Assembly: GCA_034406715.1 (NCBI GenBank)
Contig: CP137876.1
Coordinates: 288,001-352,000 of the forward strand
Source of the DNA: Rhodotorula mucilaginosa
Lineage: Eukaryota; Basidiomycota; Microbotryomycetes; Sporidiobolales; Sporidiobolaceae
Length of the DNA: 64,000 nt
Reading direction: 5' to 3'
How positions within the stretch are numbered: position 1 is the stretch's first letter; every line of letters begins with the position of its first letter. This document shows positions 11,301-24,258 of the stretch, in pieces. The notes beneath the pieces are model-generated. The model did not search any database. It was not told the origin of the DNA and worked only from the letters and a program-made list of their open reading frames with translations. The translations under genes and the position numbers were made by a program.

Positions 11301-12038
11301 CGAGGCCGTCGTGAGGTACGAAGAGGGGGCGAGCGAGTGCGGAGACGGCAAGGGGAACGTTTCGGACGCGGTGGCAGACATGGCTGGCGGTTGCGATGCG
11401 CTGTCGAGCGAGAGCGAAGGGGTCGGCGGCCCGCTGCTTCCTGCGCCGCGCTCTCGAGTCTGCGGGAGGACGTCGAGGATGAAGGACGAGGGGCGACTCT
11501 TTGTCGCGCCGTGTTCGGATCCGCCGCCGCCGCCGCCCGAGTACTGTTGGAATGGGGCTGCAAACGATCCGTCCGGGTTGAAGTAACTCGTCGATAATCC
11601 CAAGAATGATGCCTCGTCCTCTCTCCGCTCGGTCGCGGGTGTAGCGGTCCTGCGGCCTTCACCGATGGTGCCGACGCCGCCGCCGGTCGAGGAGGACAGT
11701 TTCCGACCTTGGCCGATCGTCCCGATATTGGACGAGTTGGACTCGAGCAGCGAGTTGGACATGCTGCGTTCCATGGGCGCGTAGGACCGCGTCGGATCGA
11801 GACCCGTGTACGAAGACGACGGGCTCAGGCCCGCCGCCGCCGCTCCGACTGGGGAACGCGACATGAGGCGTCCGGGATCCTCAGTGGCGCCGTTCTGCGC
11901 GATGGCATCGGTCGGCGAGAGGGACCAGGCGCTTCCGGTCGAGTTTGAGCGCTCGAGGTGCCCAAAGTAGGCGGTTTGTGGGCCGGCGGCTGGCGAGAGT
12001 TGTCCGGTCGGACGCGTGTAGAACGGCGACGACGCCAT
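8367..12038 (-). CDS. eIF4A-like DEAD-box protein with degenerate ATPase motifs and long disordered N-terminus
   Basis: Five exons (10111-12038, 9186-10037, 8965-9100, 8619-8899, 8367-8520) add up to 3351 nt, or 1116 residues. Residues 1-640 are low complexity (Ser, Gly, Pro, Gln) with two short coiled-coil stretches (KVQTLESNVTTLSNVL near 285 and DEQIKLLTAQVNSLTTTV near 425). Residues from about 630 form a DEAD-box helicase fold closest to eIF4A: Q-motif region LGPPTKIQGKAIPSVIRGQDV, then VGTPQKLVDLF, IDECDQL (box II as DECD), YVHRLACATGH, and the eIF4A-like end CTIRELPANFAT. Motif I is lost: AQAPAIQERIQ stands where eIF4A has AQSGTGKT. Motif III is SCT rather than SAT, and motif VI lacks its arginines. 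The core therefore should not hydrolyse ATP. All splice junctions keep frame, so this is not a decayed gene. Its role is unknown; a translation or mRNP regulator is inferred. Confidence 0.85.
10371..10398. repeat. CCA/CCG trinucleotide run coding poly-Gly
   Basis: Perfect and near-perfect CC(A/G) triplets encode about nine glycines in the disordered N-terminal region of the eIF4A-like protein. It is a coding microsatellite and probably length-variable between strains. Confidence 0.7.
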
Positions 12039-12400
12039 CCTGGGCGGTCCGGGTGGGTGCGATCGATGCCCGACAGCTAGCTTGGGCAACTGAAGGCGCG
12101 TCTACTTGGTCCAGACGCTGCAGTGGCCGAGTGCGCGACAAAGAAGCGAGCGAATTTGAGGGTGTTGGAACGACGCGTCGAGAAGAAAGAACCCGCCGGC
12201 GCGTACACAGCACCTGGAGAGGTCGGACAAAGGCGAGCCGGTCCACAGAACGAAAGTTCTGGTCGCTATACTGGACCAGAAGTGACCAGAGTGGCGTGCA
12301 GCGGACGAGCCAGCTGATGGCAGGTGAGCGACCCAGCGAACCGTTCGACGGATTCGAGGTCTCGCTTCGGCGCACTCGGCACTCTCGGTCAGAGCACAGG
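12039..12400. promoter_or_regulatory. Divergent promoter region (eIF4A-like gene / bL19m)
   Basis: These 362 bp separate the start codons of two genes pointing away from each other and must hold both promoters. The frame upstream of the eIF4A-like ATG stays open to about 12089 but has no further ATG, so the start at 12036-12038 is preferred. I see no named element. Confidence 0.5.
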
Positions 12401-13208
12401 ATGTCGCACTGCATTCTGAAAACTGCCCGCCAGGCATCCCAGCGGCTCGCCTCGGCAGCAGCAGCAGCGCGGTCCGCCCCGTCGCCGCGCCTCTTTTCGT
12501 CGTGCACAGCATACCATGCCGCGACCACCCGCGCACCTGCAGCGACCGAGCCGTACCCCTTCTCATCAGCCGTCCAGACCTTTACGACTGCCCCGACCAC
12601 CCCGGCGCACTCGCGGGGAGACTCGCTCCTGCGGACCCTGAACGCTCACCTCTCGAGCCAGCACCCGAAAGCCGACTCGTACCTGCCCTTGTTCTCCCGT
12701 AGGGCAAATGACCGCATCCGACCCGGTTCAGTCCTCACCGTCACTTCGTACGCCACCGCGCCGACTCCAGAGAACCCTTCCCCCGCGACCACCGTCTTTT
12801 CAGGCGTCCTGATCGGCATCCGGAGGCGACACGCCGGGCGCGACACGTCGATCCGCCTGAGGAACCTCGTCGGCAGGACCGGAGTCGAGATGGTCTTCAA
12901 GGTCCTCAGCCCCCTCGTCAAGGACATCAAGGTCGTCCAGCGCGCAGAGACGAGCGGTCCGCCCGTCGTCGCAAAGGACGGGTCCACCTCGGGCCCGCGC
13001 AGGAAACCTGCCCTCAAGGCCGCCAGGAGGGCAAAGATGTACTTTGTCCGCAGGCAGCCAGACCGGTGCGTACCCTCCCCTCCTTCGTGATGACCTTTCT
13101 CCGCCCTTCTGACTCTTCTCGTCCTCCCTGGCTTGCAGTCTCGTTTCGGTCGCCGGAATCGTCAAGCAGGCCCGCGAGCGCGAGGCCAACCAGTCCAAGC
13201 GGCGATAG
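12401..13208 (+). CDS. IMG1: Mitochondrial ribosomal protein bL19m
   Basis: Large-subunit mitoribosomal protein of the bacterial L19 family (yeast Img1). It starts MSHCILKTARQASQRLAS at 12401. The first 40 residues are a typical mitochondrial presequence rich in Arg, Ser and Ala with an RLFSSC stretch. The L19 domain follows: IRPGSVLTVTSY, then FSGVLIGIRRRHAGRDTSIR and GRTGVEMVFKVLSPLVKDIK, matching the bacterial pattern of a beta-rich core ending in the SPxIxxIxVxRRGKVRRAKLYYLR region (here KAARRAKMYFVRR). A single 3' intron joins RRQPDR to LVSVAGIVKQARE, and the protein ends KRR with TAG at 13206-13208. It should work at the subunit interface and near the exit region of the mitochondrial large subunit. 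Confidence 0.9.
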
Positions 13209-14110
13209 AAGACATGCCCGTCTGATCAATCTATGTAACATTACGCAGATTTACACTTATTTCCAGAGCGTGTGACTTTTGTGAGAAGAGCGTCGGTGAG
13301 CTTTGAAGAAAGAGCGATTCTGCGAGCTGTTTACAAGTCAACTAGTGCGATCACTGTGTGTGCTGAGTAAGGACGCTCAGATCGTTGAGACCGCTTTGGG
13401 TTGCGCCCTGAACGGCTTGCGCAGCGAAGAGAATTGCGCCTAACGCTGGCATTGTCACTTGTCTCTTTGCCGAGCCTCGCGATTGTTCAGCGGTTCCCTT
13501 TTTCGCAGTGCTGCCATTGAGGGCGGAAAGTGAACGCATCCGAAGCTCCGCGAGGTGGACGTCGTGGCGCAAGACACCTCCGCCACAGGCTCCGTTTTCC
13601 CCATCGGCGTTGCCTTACTCTCAACGAGCAAGGACGCCTGCGGTGGCTTTGCAGCAGCGACTGACACGGTGCGGCTCTCAAAGTCTCCTCCCGGAAGTTC
13701 CAGAAATATAGGCAGGTAAGAAGAGATCGAGTGGGCAAGCTCAGTCGCCTGCAGTAACGAGGACCGGCCGCCACATAAGCGTGGCGTAACCGCGCCGCGA
13801 CTACCGTTTCTCAGAGAAGGACGCATATATGCGATCTATAGGGCCGCAGAAGTCGTAAAGCCAAGGCGATCGCAGGATCGGGAGAGAGCTTTCGCAAAGT
13901 CATCTTGAGAGGTTCCTGAATGAAATGTTACATAAGGAGTGCGAGCAAGAGGCAGCAAGCAGAAGAGAGGAAGGAAGGAGACGACTATGTAGATGTATGC
14001 GGGGTTTCGTCACGGGGTGGGCGACAAGTCAGACCGAGAGGAAGGGAATCGCAGTCTCGTTTTTTAGATTCGGGCATCTCGAGGTTCTCGGACCTCGGAC
14101 CTTATCGCGC
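13209..14110. other. Convergent intergenic stretch of about 900 bp
   Basis: It lies between the stops of bL19m and homocitrate synthase and holds two 3' regions. It is more AT-rich than the genes around it. A 123-codon open stretch on the - strand (13455-13826) has no family resemblance and no codon bias, so I do not call it a gene. No tRNA-like or repeat structure was seen. Confidence 0.5.
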
Positions 14111-16170
<2,060 letters not shown>

Positions 16171-16617
16171 GGTCTAGACTATCGTATAGAGCAGGGAGAA
16201 CCGAGTGACCGAGGGCTCGTCCTTGTTGAAAATCTCGGACGCCCCTTGACTCCGCGCGCACGCTCATTACAAATCCGACTACTTTTTGATTTGCGCGACG
16301 GCATGACTCAGGGGCAATCGCCTTTGCCTCAGGTAGCCAGCTTGACAGCAGGATACCGAAACCTACAGCCGCCGTCCGGCAATAACTTACTCTGTGCAGG
16401 CCGCAAGCTGGGAATCGACAAGTCCGGACGCAGTCTCGGCTCCGCCCGCAAAGTCCGCTTCGAGGCTGTCTGCGCTCGCCTCGCCGATCCAATACAGAAG
16501 TAGAAGGACACGCAAGGAAAGGCGATGTGGAAAAAGTCCCTAGGAATACGAACATTTTTTGGAAAGGAGAAAGTAGCCAAGAGCGCGCGACGCTCGAGCC
16601 GTCCAGAAACCGAGACC
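16171..16617. other. Intergenic stretch upstream of homocitrate synthase
   Basis: These 447 bp hold the promoter and leader of the homocitrate synthase gene and the 3' region of BEM1, both leftward. The BEM1 frame would stay open to 16329 if its last intron were retained, but codon quality falls after 16697. I see no other feature. Confidence 0.5.
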
Positions 16618-18737
16618 TCATTCGGCATACTGCGTGCGCGAGTCGGCGCGAGTGAGCACAGGAGCCAAGAGAGAGAGGGAATCCAGCCCGGACGCACCAA
16701 AACAAGCTTGGCGCCACTGCGCACCCATCGCTCGAGCTCTTCGTCATTTTCGAGCCCGATGAACCGCGCACCACCAATGCCTTCCTCGCGGTACTGCAAA
16801 TGATTCACTTCGCGACCGAGACGTTCCCGGACCTTGTCGAGAAGCGCGGGATGAGTCACGGTCGGCGGGACCCGGATCGCGATCAGGTCGTCCGTATTCC
16901 GGTGGAAGACCTTGATCTTGATGAACGGCGCATCCATATTGGCGTTGCCCGTCGGCAGACGGTACGAGGACGCTGCCGAGGATGCAGTCTGCGGCGTCTC
17001 GTCGTAGTAGCGCTGTTGTTGCTGCGGCTGCTGCTGATGCGCCTGACCGCCGCCGTTCAAGCTCAAACGACCGAGTTGGGCCGCCACGGCGTCGCCGCTG
17101 GCAGATTGCGGACCGCCGGCGGCGTTGTTGCCCGGTTCCATCTGGTCGAGGTACTGTACAAGCTCGCCGTATTGATTCTCCACTTGCCCGCCGTGGCCAC
17201 TCCCTCCTGCCCCGCCCGCGCCGTCATCGTACGACCGCGAGTCGCCGTCTGCGATCACTACGTCTCCCGCCCGCGGGACGAGGAACTCGTACATCAGTCC
17301 GCAGCCGCGGATCCGTTCCGGCAGGGTGCACAAGTCGGCAAGGTAGATCGACAAGTCGTGCACCCGCTGCGCGCACACGACCTCGTCTTCGTACTCGGTC
17401 GGTCCGGGCATCATCGGCAAGATGCGTTCGGTGTGGCCATCGTCGCCGGGGACTCGCCCCGCCTCGACGGGAAAGTCGTCCATCAGGGCGATCTGGAAAT
17501 CGTAAAAGTCTTGGTACAGGCGGTACAGGATGAGGGAGGCGCCCGTCGAGAAGAAGGCGCGCAAGTGGAACCAGAACGAGCCTTCCTCTTGGTGGAACGA
17601 CTCGACGGAAGCCGACGTGACGAGACCAAACTGGCGCCGCTCCCGCGTGTACGAGTACCGGTTCTCGTACCCCCCTCCTCCTGCCGAGTCGGGAGGGTGG
17701 CCGGGCGAGCTGGCGGCATAAGGATGCGACTCGCCTGGCGCCGCGGCACTCCCGTAGGATTGATGTTGTGCTTGTGACGGCGCGGCGGAATGCGGTGGCG
17801 GCGAGAGGGGCATGTTCGCTGAAGACGGCGACGAGAGCGAGGTTTTCGGCTGCTGCGGCTGAGCTGTTGCAGGCTGGGCAAAGTCGAACCGCCCGAGGGG
17901 TATAGACGCCTGCTTGTAGTCGGCCGTCATCTTCTTCCACTCTTCGACCTTCGGCACGACCGCGCTCCGGATCAGCTCCTCGACGTTCTCGACCGGCTTG
18001 CCCGTCGCCATGTCCTGGATCTGCACAAAGGCCACCGGGATCAAACCCGGTCCGCCTAATCGACCGATCGGCTTGGCGACGAACCATTCGTGGTTCGATT
18101 GGGCGATGACGATGATCGGCTCGCCGCGTTTCGCGTCGAGTTCGTCCGGTCGTTCGGCGACAAAGTCATACTGGACGACACCGTAGAGAGGTTGGTTGCG
18201 AGGGGCAGACTGTGATCCTGGCCGGCTCGTCGCGGTGGCTGCTGAGGGGGCGTTGGTACCCGATGCCCTCGAGGTTCCGGTCACCACGGGCACACCAGGT
18301 TTCCACGAGCCGCCTGCCGCCGGGAACTGCGCACTGCCCGTTGCCGGACTGTACGCCGCCCCGACACTGGCTGCACTCCCACTCGAGAGCTTCTTCGCTT
18401 GCCTGCCCTGCATCGACGTCTCGCGAGCGTTCCTGCCCAACACCTGAAAGTGCTCTGCCGGAACCATCCCTCGCTTCCCCGTCATCGGATTCGACGCATC
18501 GAACCAGTCCTCGCCTCCGTCATCACTGACGACGTGGAAAAAGTCGCCCTCTTCGAAACTGAGCTCTTGCGGACTCTGAGCGCGGTACGAGGCCGTGGCC
18601 CGAATGACTGCCTTGGGCGGAGTCGGCGGAGCTTGAGGCCTCGGCGCGTTGTTTGCCGGCAGAGCGACGCCGTTCTTGGTCGCACCGGCTGGCGCGCCGA
18701 TGCGGTCCTTGTTGAGCGAGCGGCGGATCCCCTTCAT
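16618..18737 (-). CDS. BEM1: Bem1-type polarity scaffold (SH3-SH3-PX-PB1)
   Basis: Scaffold that ties Cdc42, its exchange factor Cdc24 and PAK kinases at sites of polarised growth (yeast Bem1, fission yeast Scd2). It starts MKGIRRSLNKDRIG at 18737. In order: first SH3 (about residues 45-100, ATASYRAQSPQELSFEEGDF), second SH3 (about 178-235, VVQYDFVAERPDELDAKRGE), and a PX domain (about 365-485) with LYRLYQDFYDFQIALMDDFP. The PB1 domain (about 597-685) starts at IKIKVFHRNTDDLIAIRVP and should pair with the Cdc24 PB1 domain. The last intron, 16630-16697, must be removed to end the PB1 domain as KLVLYAE with TGA at 16618-16620, matching the Bem1 family end. Linkers are Pro/Ser/Gln rich. A 138-nt intron lies in the 5' leader at 18823-18960. 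Confidence 0.93.
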
Positions 18738-19461
18738 TCAGCAAGTGTTTGATCCGAGTCGTGGGCGCGGGAGTTTGCCAGCGAGTCGTACAGGGGCAGT
18801 CGAGCCGGTGCAAGCGCCGAGTCTGTGGATAGAATAGACAGTTAGCTCCAGTCAGCGACGAGCATGATCAGCGCGTGATGAGGATCACAATGGGGCTGGC
18901 GATCATTCCGGGTCTTGACCCGCAGCACCGCTAGACTACGCGGGGACTCTATGAACTCACTCTGGGTCGTTACTGAAAGCCTTCCGAGACGCGATCGCAA
19001 CCTCCGGCGCGGTTCGTTGAGTGTCGGCAACAGCGGCAAGCGGGGGCGGAGGAGGCGAAGCAACCTCGCCGAAAGTTTCGATCTGCACCAACCTGTGCTG
19101 GCGGGCTCAATTCGTATGGCAACGAGCACAGTAAAAGCAGTGGCACGGGCGATTCTGTGCGATGGCCGATCGAACAGCAGGTGACGCCGATAACTTGAAG
19201 GCTTTTGTTTGGCCTTCGAGCCATTCGGGCTGTCTCGAGTTTCCCGAACCCTCGCATCATCACGAGCAGGATCCGAAGGGCTGCGACGGAATGAATATGT
19301 TGCAGGTAGAAGAGGAAACGACCCAGAAGGACCGTTCACCAGAAAAAATGCGGATACATGCGAGGGAGAGGAGAAAAGAACAAGTCTGTGTCGTAAAGGG
19401 GCAGAAGGGAGCTCGGAAGCGGTTGGGTACGCGTTTGCCAGCCTTGGAAAGTCTTGCGCGC
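18738..19461. other. Intergenic stretch with BEM1 leader and a leader intron
   Basis: Both flanking genes run leftward, so this holds the BEM1 promoter and leader and the 3' region of the MAPKK gene. A good donor (GTGAGT, read on the - strand from 18960) and acceptor (CCACAG ending at 18823) define a likely 138-nt leader intron, with the spliced leader running on to the BEM1 ATG. No other gene is apparent. Confidence 0.5.
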
Positions 19462-21720
19462 TCAGACGGCCCCGAGACCTCGTACCCAACTTGCCAGATC
19501 GGCGGGAGGTTGACGTTCTCGACTGCGCCGGATCCAGCCGTGCGAGAGGAGCGTTTGCGGCCCCGGTCGGGTGGCGGGGTCCTTGTCGAGGCTGCGAGCA
19601 CAGTGACAGGGTCAGGACATGTCGACTTGGCGAATGGGAGGAGCGAGGCAACGCACCAAACTTGTATAAAGTTGCGGAAAGCGTTCGTGTACTTGATTCC
19701 GATTGCCGGCTCGTCGGGCAAGTCGATCTTGTCCATCTTCATGAGGTAGGTCAAGAGCTCGATGGGCCCATTCAGGGGTGCTTCGCCCGGGCCAGGGAAA
19801 GGGAAGCGATTCAAAGCGACTTCGAGCACGGTCACGGCCATCGACCACACGTCCGAGTTGATCCTGTGGGTTTCGCTCAGCACTCAGTTCAAGACCGTTC
19901 AGACGCAATCGAAAGAACGCCGGCACTTACGAGTACTGGCTACCGCGTATCCGTTCGGGCGAGAGATAGTACGTCGTGCCGACAAAGGTGCCGGCGAGAC
20001 TGTCGACGAGTTCGCCCGAGACGCCGAAATCGCAGAGCTTGATCAGACCGTCGCGCGTGACCAGCACATTCGACGGTTTGATGTCTGTCACGTGGGAAAG
20101 ATAGCTCAGCGCCGAGTCATACAAGGGCGGCAGAAGAAGAGGGAAACTCACCGCGGTGGATGATTTTTCGGCTGTGCAGGTAGACGAGTCCTTCGAGAAT
20201 CTGCATCGTCCCACGCTTGTTAGTGAAGGAACCTCTGGTATAGCGACACCGACACACACTCACCGATTCAGCAATCTTGCCGAGGACTTTTTCGCCTGTC
20301 CGATACCCCTTCTGCTGCACTAGTTTGTACAGCCGTTCGAGGCTACCCGCCTCGCAAAACTCCATACAGATGCCAATCTCGGTGTTGTTCTAAGGAACGC
20401 AGCGCAGCAGTCAGCCACCAACGGTTGCGAAGAGAGAAACAGGCGAGAGTCAAGCGTACCGCTTCGAGATAGGCCCCATAGTACTGGACGATGTTGGGGT
20501 GGGTGCAGTCCCTCATGAAGAGCAGCTCGCGGAGGTGCTGCTTGTGGACTTTCGGATTCGGCGAGGTCGTGATGGTCTGCAGGCACGAGCTGGAGCCATC
20601 TTGACGGGACAACAACGACAATAAGGCTGCCTGAGCGACCCACCTTCTTCGCCATGACCATCTGACTCGGAATATGCAGCACCCTCCGGACTTCGCCACT
20701 CGCCCCTTCCCCGAGGCGGCCCAAATCCTTGATCGTTTGGGGCGAGATGTCGAGTTTCCCGTCGTGCGAATCGTCGCCACCGGCGCCGTCGTCGCGATCA
20801 ACATCCCCTTCCACCTCCGAGCCGTTTTCCTCCGTCCCGCTCACGGCTCCGGAACCATCATAACTCGGTCTCCGAACCGCTGCGGTCGTGATCGTCGCCG
20901 CCGAGCCTGGTCCATAGGGAGGTCCTCCTCCTGCTCCTCCTCCTTCTCCGAGACGCGGTGAAGTGTGAGGAAGAGGAGGAGGAGTCGACTGCAAACTCGA
21001 AGTCGGCTGGAGTGCCGCGCGGACGTGGTCGCCGTAGAAGTTTAATCGGGGGGATGGGTTCGGAACCGACGCGGCGGCGGAGGAGGATGGCGTCGATGGT
21101 GACGCAGCCGCCGGGGGACTGACAAACGCGGGAGGCGCGAGCAGAGTGCTGTTCTCGCTCGGTTTGGTATGAGGCGCTTGTCGCTGATCGTAGGCCCCTC
21201 CGACTCCAGCTGCGGCGGCGGATGACTTGCTGCTGCTGCCGAACCGACTATTGCTCCTCGGCCGCCGGGTCCGTCCGCTCAGTTCGTCCTCGAGTTCACC
21301 CGCCGGAGCGCCATTAATCACCTCCAGGAGTTCTCCCGCCATGCGCTCCTGTTCCCCCGCAGCCCAGAGTCCGTGACCGCCATCATCGTCGCCGTCATCT
21401 TCGTCCGAATCGAGGGCAACGTTCCCATCTTCGTCGTCCTCGTTGGCGCGATCGAGCGCCTTGCTGTACCGCCCGACGCCCTTCTGGGGAATAGCGAGAG
21501 ATAGACCAGCGACTCCTGCCGTCAAGCCGGGCAGTTTGAGCGTCGGGCGGCTTGAACCCTTCGGCGGCGGCGGTGCGGGGTTCAGTGACAGTTTCGGGCG
21601 CCCGCCGCCGCCAGCATTCTCTTCGGGCGCGGGAGGAGCGGGAGTAGCAGCACCGGGGAGCTGTAGTTTGAGCGGAGACCTCGGCGGCCGCTTGGGCGGG
21701 AGCACCGCCGAGCCCGACAT
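19462..21720 (-). CDS. MKK1: MAP kinase kinase, MKK1/MKK2 type
   Basis: Dual-specificity kinase most like the cell-wall-integrity MAPKKs. It starts [20 protein letters not shown] at 21720. A disordered 320-residue N-terminus carries proline and basic clusters that could dock a MAP kinase, plus an acidic patch. The kinase domain begins [20 protein letters not shown] (glycine loop), with the VMAKK lysine, and [10 protein letters not shown] (the HRD is split by an intron and restored). [20 protein letters not shown] follows, with the activation-loop Ser and Thr spaced as in MAPKKs, then [14 protein letters not shown]. The sequence [13 protein letters not shown] matches the Mkk1-specific insert, and [20 protein letters not shown] closes the lobe. 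Splicing out 19574-19660 gives the end at TGA 19462-19464. A Ste7-type pheromone MAPKK is the alternative, but the insert favours MKK1. Confidence 0.88.
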
Positions 21721-21914
21721 GGCCGTCGCTGGTCAAAAGCGAAAGGAAGCGATCGAGATGGACGACGGAGCACATTGATTCGCACGCTCTCATGCTCTGC
21801 TTCACGGTACACGCAGAGACTCAGATATGTTGTCTACAATCACATTCATCGGCAGATGCGCCACTCCGAAAGAAGACGCTCGGGGATTTCGCCTACACAG
21901 CCGTTTCTTCCTCT

Positions 21915-23702
21915 TCACGCCTTGGCAACGTCGATACCTTCGGCGGGCCACGTCCAGCCTCGCTCATCTTTTCGGTCTCCAGCTTGGATACCCGTAAGCT
22001 CGGCCAAGACTGTGAAATTGAAAGCGAGGGTGAGTGATTGAAGATCTCGAAGGGGCAGGACAACATCCAGAGGCGACAACGAAGGCGAAACGAGTGAGTG
22101 AAACTCACGCTCGAGCGTCCGCGGACCAGCGTTCTCGCCATCGTCGATGGTGATCTTGTCGAGCTTGTCGGCAGAGAGGTGGTACGTGATGGACTTGATC
22201 GGCGTGATGGCCTGTCGGTGGGGCACGGACGAAGACGGCGGTCAGTTTTTGGCATTGAATCCTCGTTCGCTCCAGGGAGGCGGTTCCGCTTGCGCCCAAG
22301 CGCTACAGGAAAGAGTAGAGTGTGCGACTCGCCGCTGCGGTTCCGCAAGCCATGACTTCCGAGAGTCCGCCGTCGATCACCTCCTGGAACGGGACCGGTC
22401 GTCGCTCGACTTGCCAGCCGAACGACTCTGCGATCCCGATCAGCGACTTGGTCGTGACCGATTTCAGGATCGACTCCGACGCCGGCACGACCAGCGTCGG
22501 CTTCTCGTCGGCGCCGTTTGCCGCCGGCTTCTTGATCCCGATAAAGTTGGACGTCGAGAACTCGTCAATGTGAGTCCGGTTCTGGCTGTCGAGGTGGAGC
22601 GTGATGGCGTAACCTTGCGACTTGGCTTTCTGCTGGTGCCGGAACACGGGCGCATAGTTGCCGGCGAGTTTGGCGTGGCCGACTCCCCTCGGGGCGGCGC
22701 GATCAAACTCTTCGATCACGAACGCGTCGACGGCGGGAGCTTTGCCTCCGGCGGTACCGTACAGGGAACCCGTCGGGGTGACCCAGACGACAAAGGTGAA
22801 GGTCTTGGGTGCCATCGGGACGAGTTCGGCTCCGGACGCGAACAAGAGGGGGCGGACGTAGAGCGAACCGGCGGCGCCGTGCGGGGCGTGCGGCGGGACA
22901 AACTGCAAGTTCTTGGCGACGGCGGTGTGGCACGCCTCGTAGAACAAGTCTTGGGGCAGTTCGGGCATCGAGACAATGTGGGCCGAGTGGCAGAGGCGTT
23001 TGGCGTTCTCGTCCGGGCGGAACAGCTTGACCTGGCCGTCCGGTTGCCGGAACGCCTTGAGCCCTTCGAAGCAACTCGCGCCATAGTTGAGCGCGACGGA
23101 CCCGACGGGGATCTGGATCTGCGACCCGGGGACCCATTCCTGTTGGCCCCACGCGCCGTCCTGCCAGACGTACTTGACGTAGCCGGCCGTCTCGGTCAAG
23201 CCGAACGCGAGCTGTAGCGGAAGCGAGCGATTCCGCGACATTGGCCGGTACGGGGGGGATGGAGGTGTCCGTCTCGTCAGCGACAGGGTACTTGGACGAG
23301 TCAAAAGGGTGTGTTGTTGCTGTACGACGCTTCGATCCGCCGCGGAGGGAAAGAGCTGCGCTCGAATGCATGGGTCTAGCCGCTCGGCATGCGAAGGAAG
23401 CTGTAGAGACGCATGGTTGCCGATGTCGGATCTCGGTTGACTGTGCGGGGGAAGGCGATGGTCGGGTTTGACTCGAGGGCAAGAGCTAGCTGCTGTGCTG
23501 CATGCACACTCTTCAATCGCAAGCACCAAGATCCGTCACCGGGTCCCGGGTCCCGGGCCACGCGCGAGGGGCGAGGGTGTTGCAGGATATGGGCAGGCCG
23601 GTCGGCAGGCGGGGAAGGGAGGAGGAGAGGATGAGGTGGAGGAGGAGGGCTCACGTTCTTCCAGTCAAAGTCGGGAGAGGGTGGCACTACTTGCGGAGCC
23701 AT
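21915..23702 (-). CDS. BAT: Branched-chain amino acid aminotransferase
   Basis: Class IV PLP enzyme that interconverts Leu, Ile and Val with their 2-oxo acids. The first exon reads MAPQVVPPSPDFDWKN. It joins, across an unusually long intron (about 430 nt), to LAFGLTETAGYVKYVWQDG, which matches the family start (DWSSLGFGLTET type). Conserved blocks follow: ALNYGASCFEGLKAFR, SLYVRPLLFASGAELV, GHAKLAGNYAPVFRHQQ with the PLP-binding lysine, TSNFIGIKK, EVMACGTAAA, and ITPIKSITYHLSADKL. The C-terminus is LAELTGIQAGDRKDERGW and ends at 21915. As drawn the protein lacks a mitochondrial presequence and should be cytosolic. A second possible first exon inside the long intron has a presequence-like start (see findings). 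The promoter is shared with the divergent eS25 gene. Confidence 0.88.
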
Positions 23703-24258
23703 GGCAAGTCTGGTTTCGAGCGCGTGGAAAGTAGAGAGTCAAGTGGGGCAAAGCGGAGGAGGAGAACAGTGCAGCGAGGCGTTGAAGAGGAGGAGCGCCA
23801 ACTTGACTCGGATTCGCAGCGTGCAGTCAGAGTGGCAGACAATGGAAGTTGCATTGCTCGAGTGGGCAATCGTTACAGAGTCCCGATTTCTAACAGCCCT
23901 TGGAGATTCCCCGTGGAGGAGAGGGGAGAGTTGAAGGCGTGCAGCGGGCGGTGCAGCTCGAAGTCGAGTGCGGCGCGCGGGCGAGTCGGCGAACCTGCTC
24001 TTGCTCTCTGTCACTCTCGCGATCCACAAAATGCACGTCCTCTCTCATCCGAGTATAGCCTATACATCCCTGTTCCCGACCATCCCCCTCCCGACTAGCG
24101 CCATACCGACTCGCCCGCCCTCCCCGTCAGAGCGACGACGACGCCGTGTGCCGCCCCTCGCCCCGAATCGAGCGCAACCTGCACTCGGCTCCCATCACCC
24201 TGACCTGCATCGCCCGCCTCGTAACGGAGGCCAAGGGGGCCTCAATAGAAGGGATCGC
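23703..24258. promoter_or_regulatory. Divergent promoter region (aminotransferase / eS25)
   Basis: About 550 bp between the two outward-facing starts. A TATA-like stretch (gtatagcctatacat, about 24052-24066) lies some 200 bp before the candidate eS25 ATG and is placed to serve it. The right part is pyrimidine-rich on the + strand, as is usual for ribosomal protein gene leaders. The exact transcription starts cannot be read from sequence. Confidence 0.5.

Noticed and set aside
8367-12038. The eIF4A-like gene as a pseudogene or assembly fault
   Set aside because: Five exons keep frame over 1116 codons and the non-motif parts are well conserved; only catalytic motifs differ.
12039-12089. Earlier start for the eIF4A-like protein
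   Set aside because: The upstream codon is TTG, not ATG; the first ATG is at 12036-12038.
13455-13826. 123-codon - strand frame between bL19m and homocitrate synthase
   Set aside because: No family resemblance, poor codon bias, no convincing introns.
16329-16629. Extension of BEM1 past the PB1 domain
   Set aside because: A clean intron at 16630-16697 restores the expected family C-terminus with an immediate stop.
22147-23217. 356-codon + strand frame opposite the aminotransferase
   Set aside because: Antisense shadow; the - strand gives a complete conserved enzyme.
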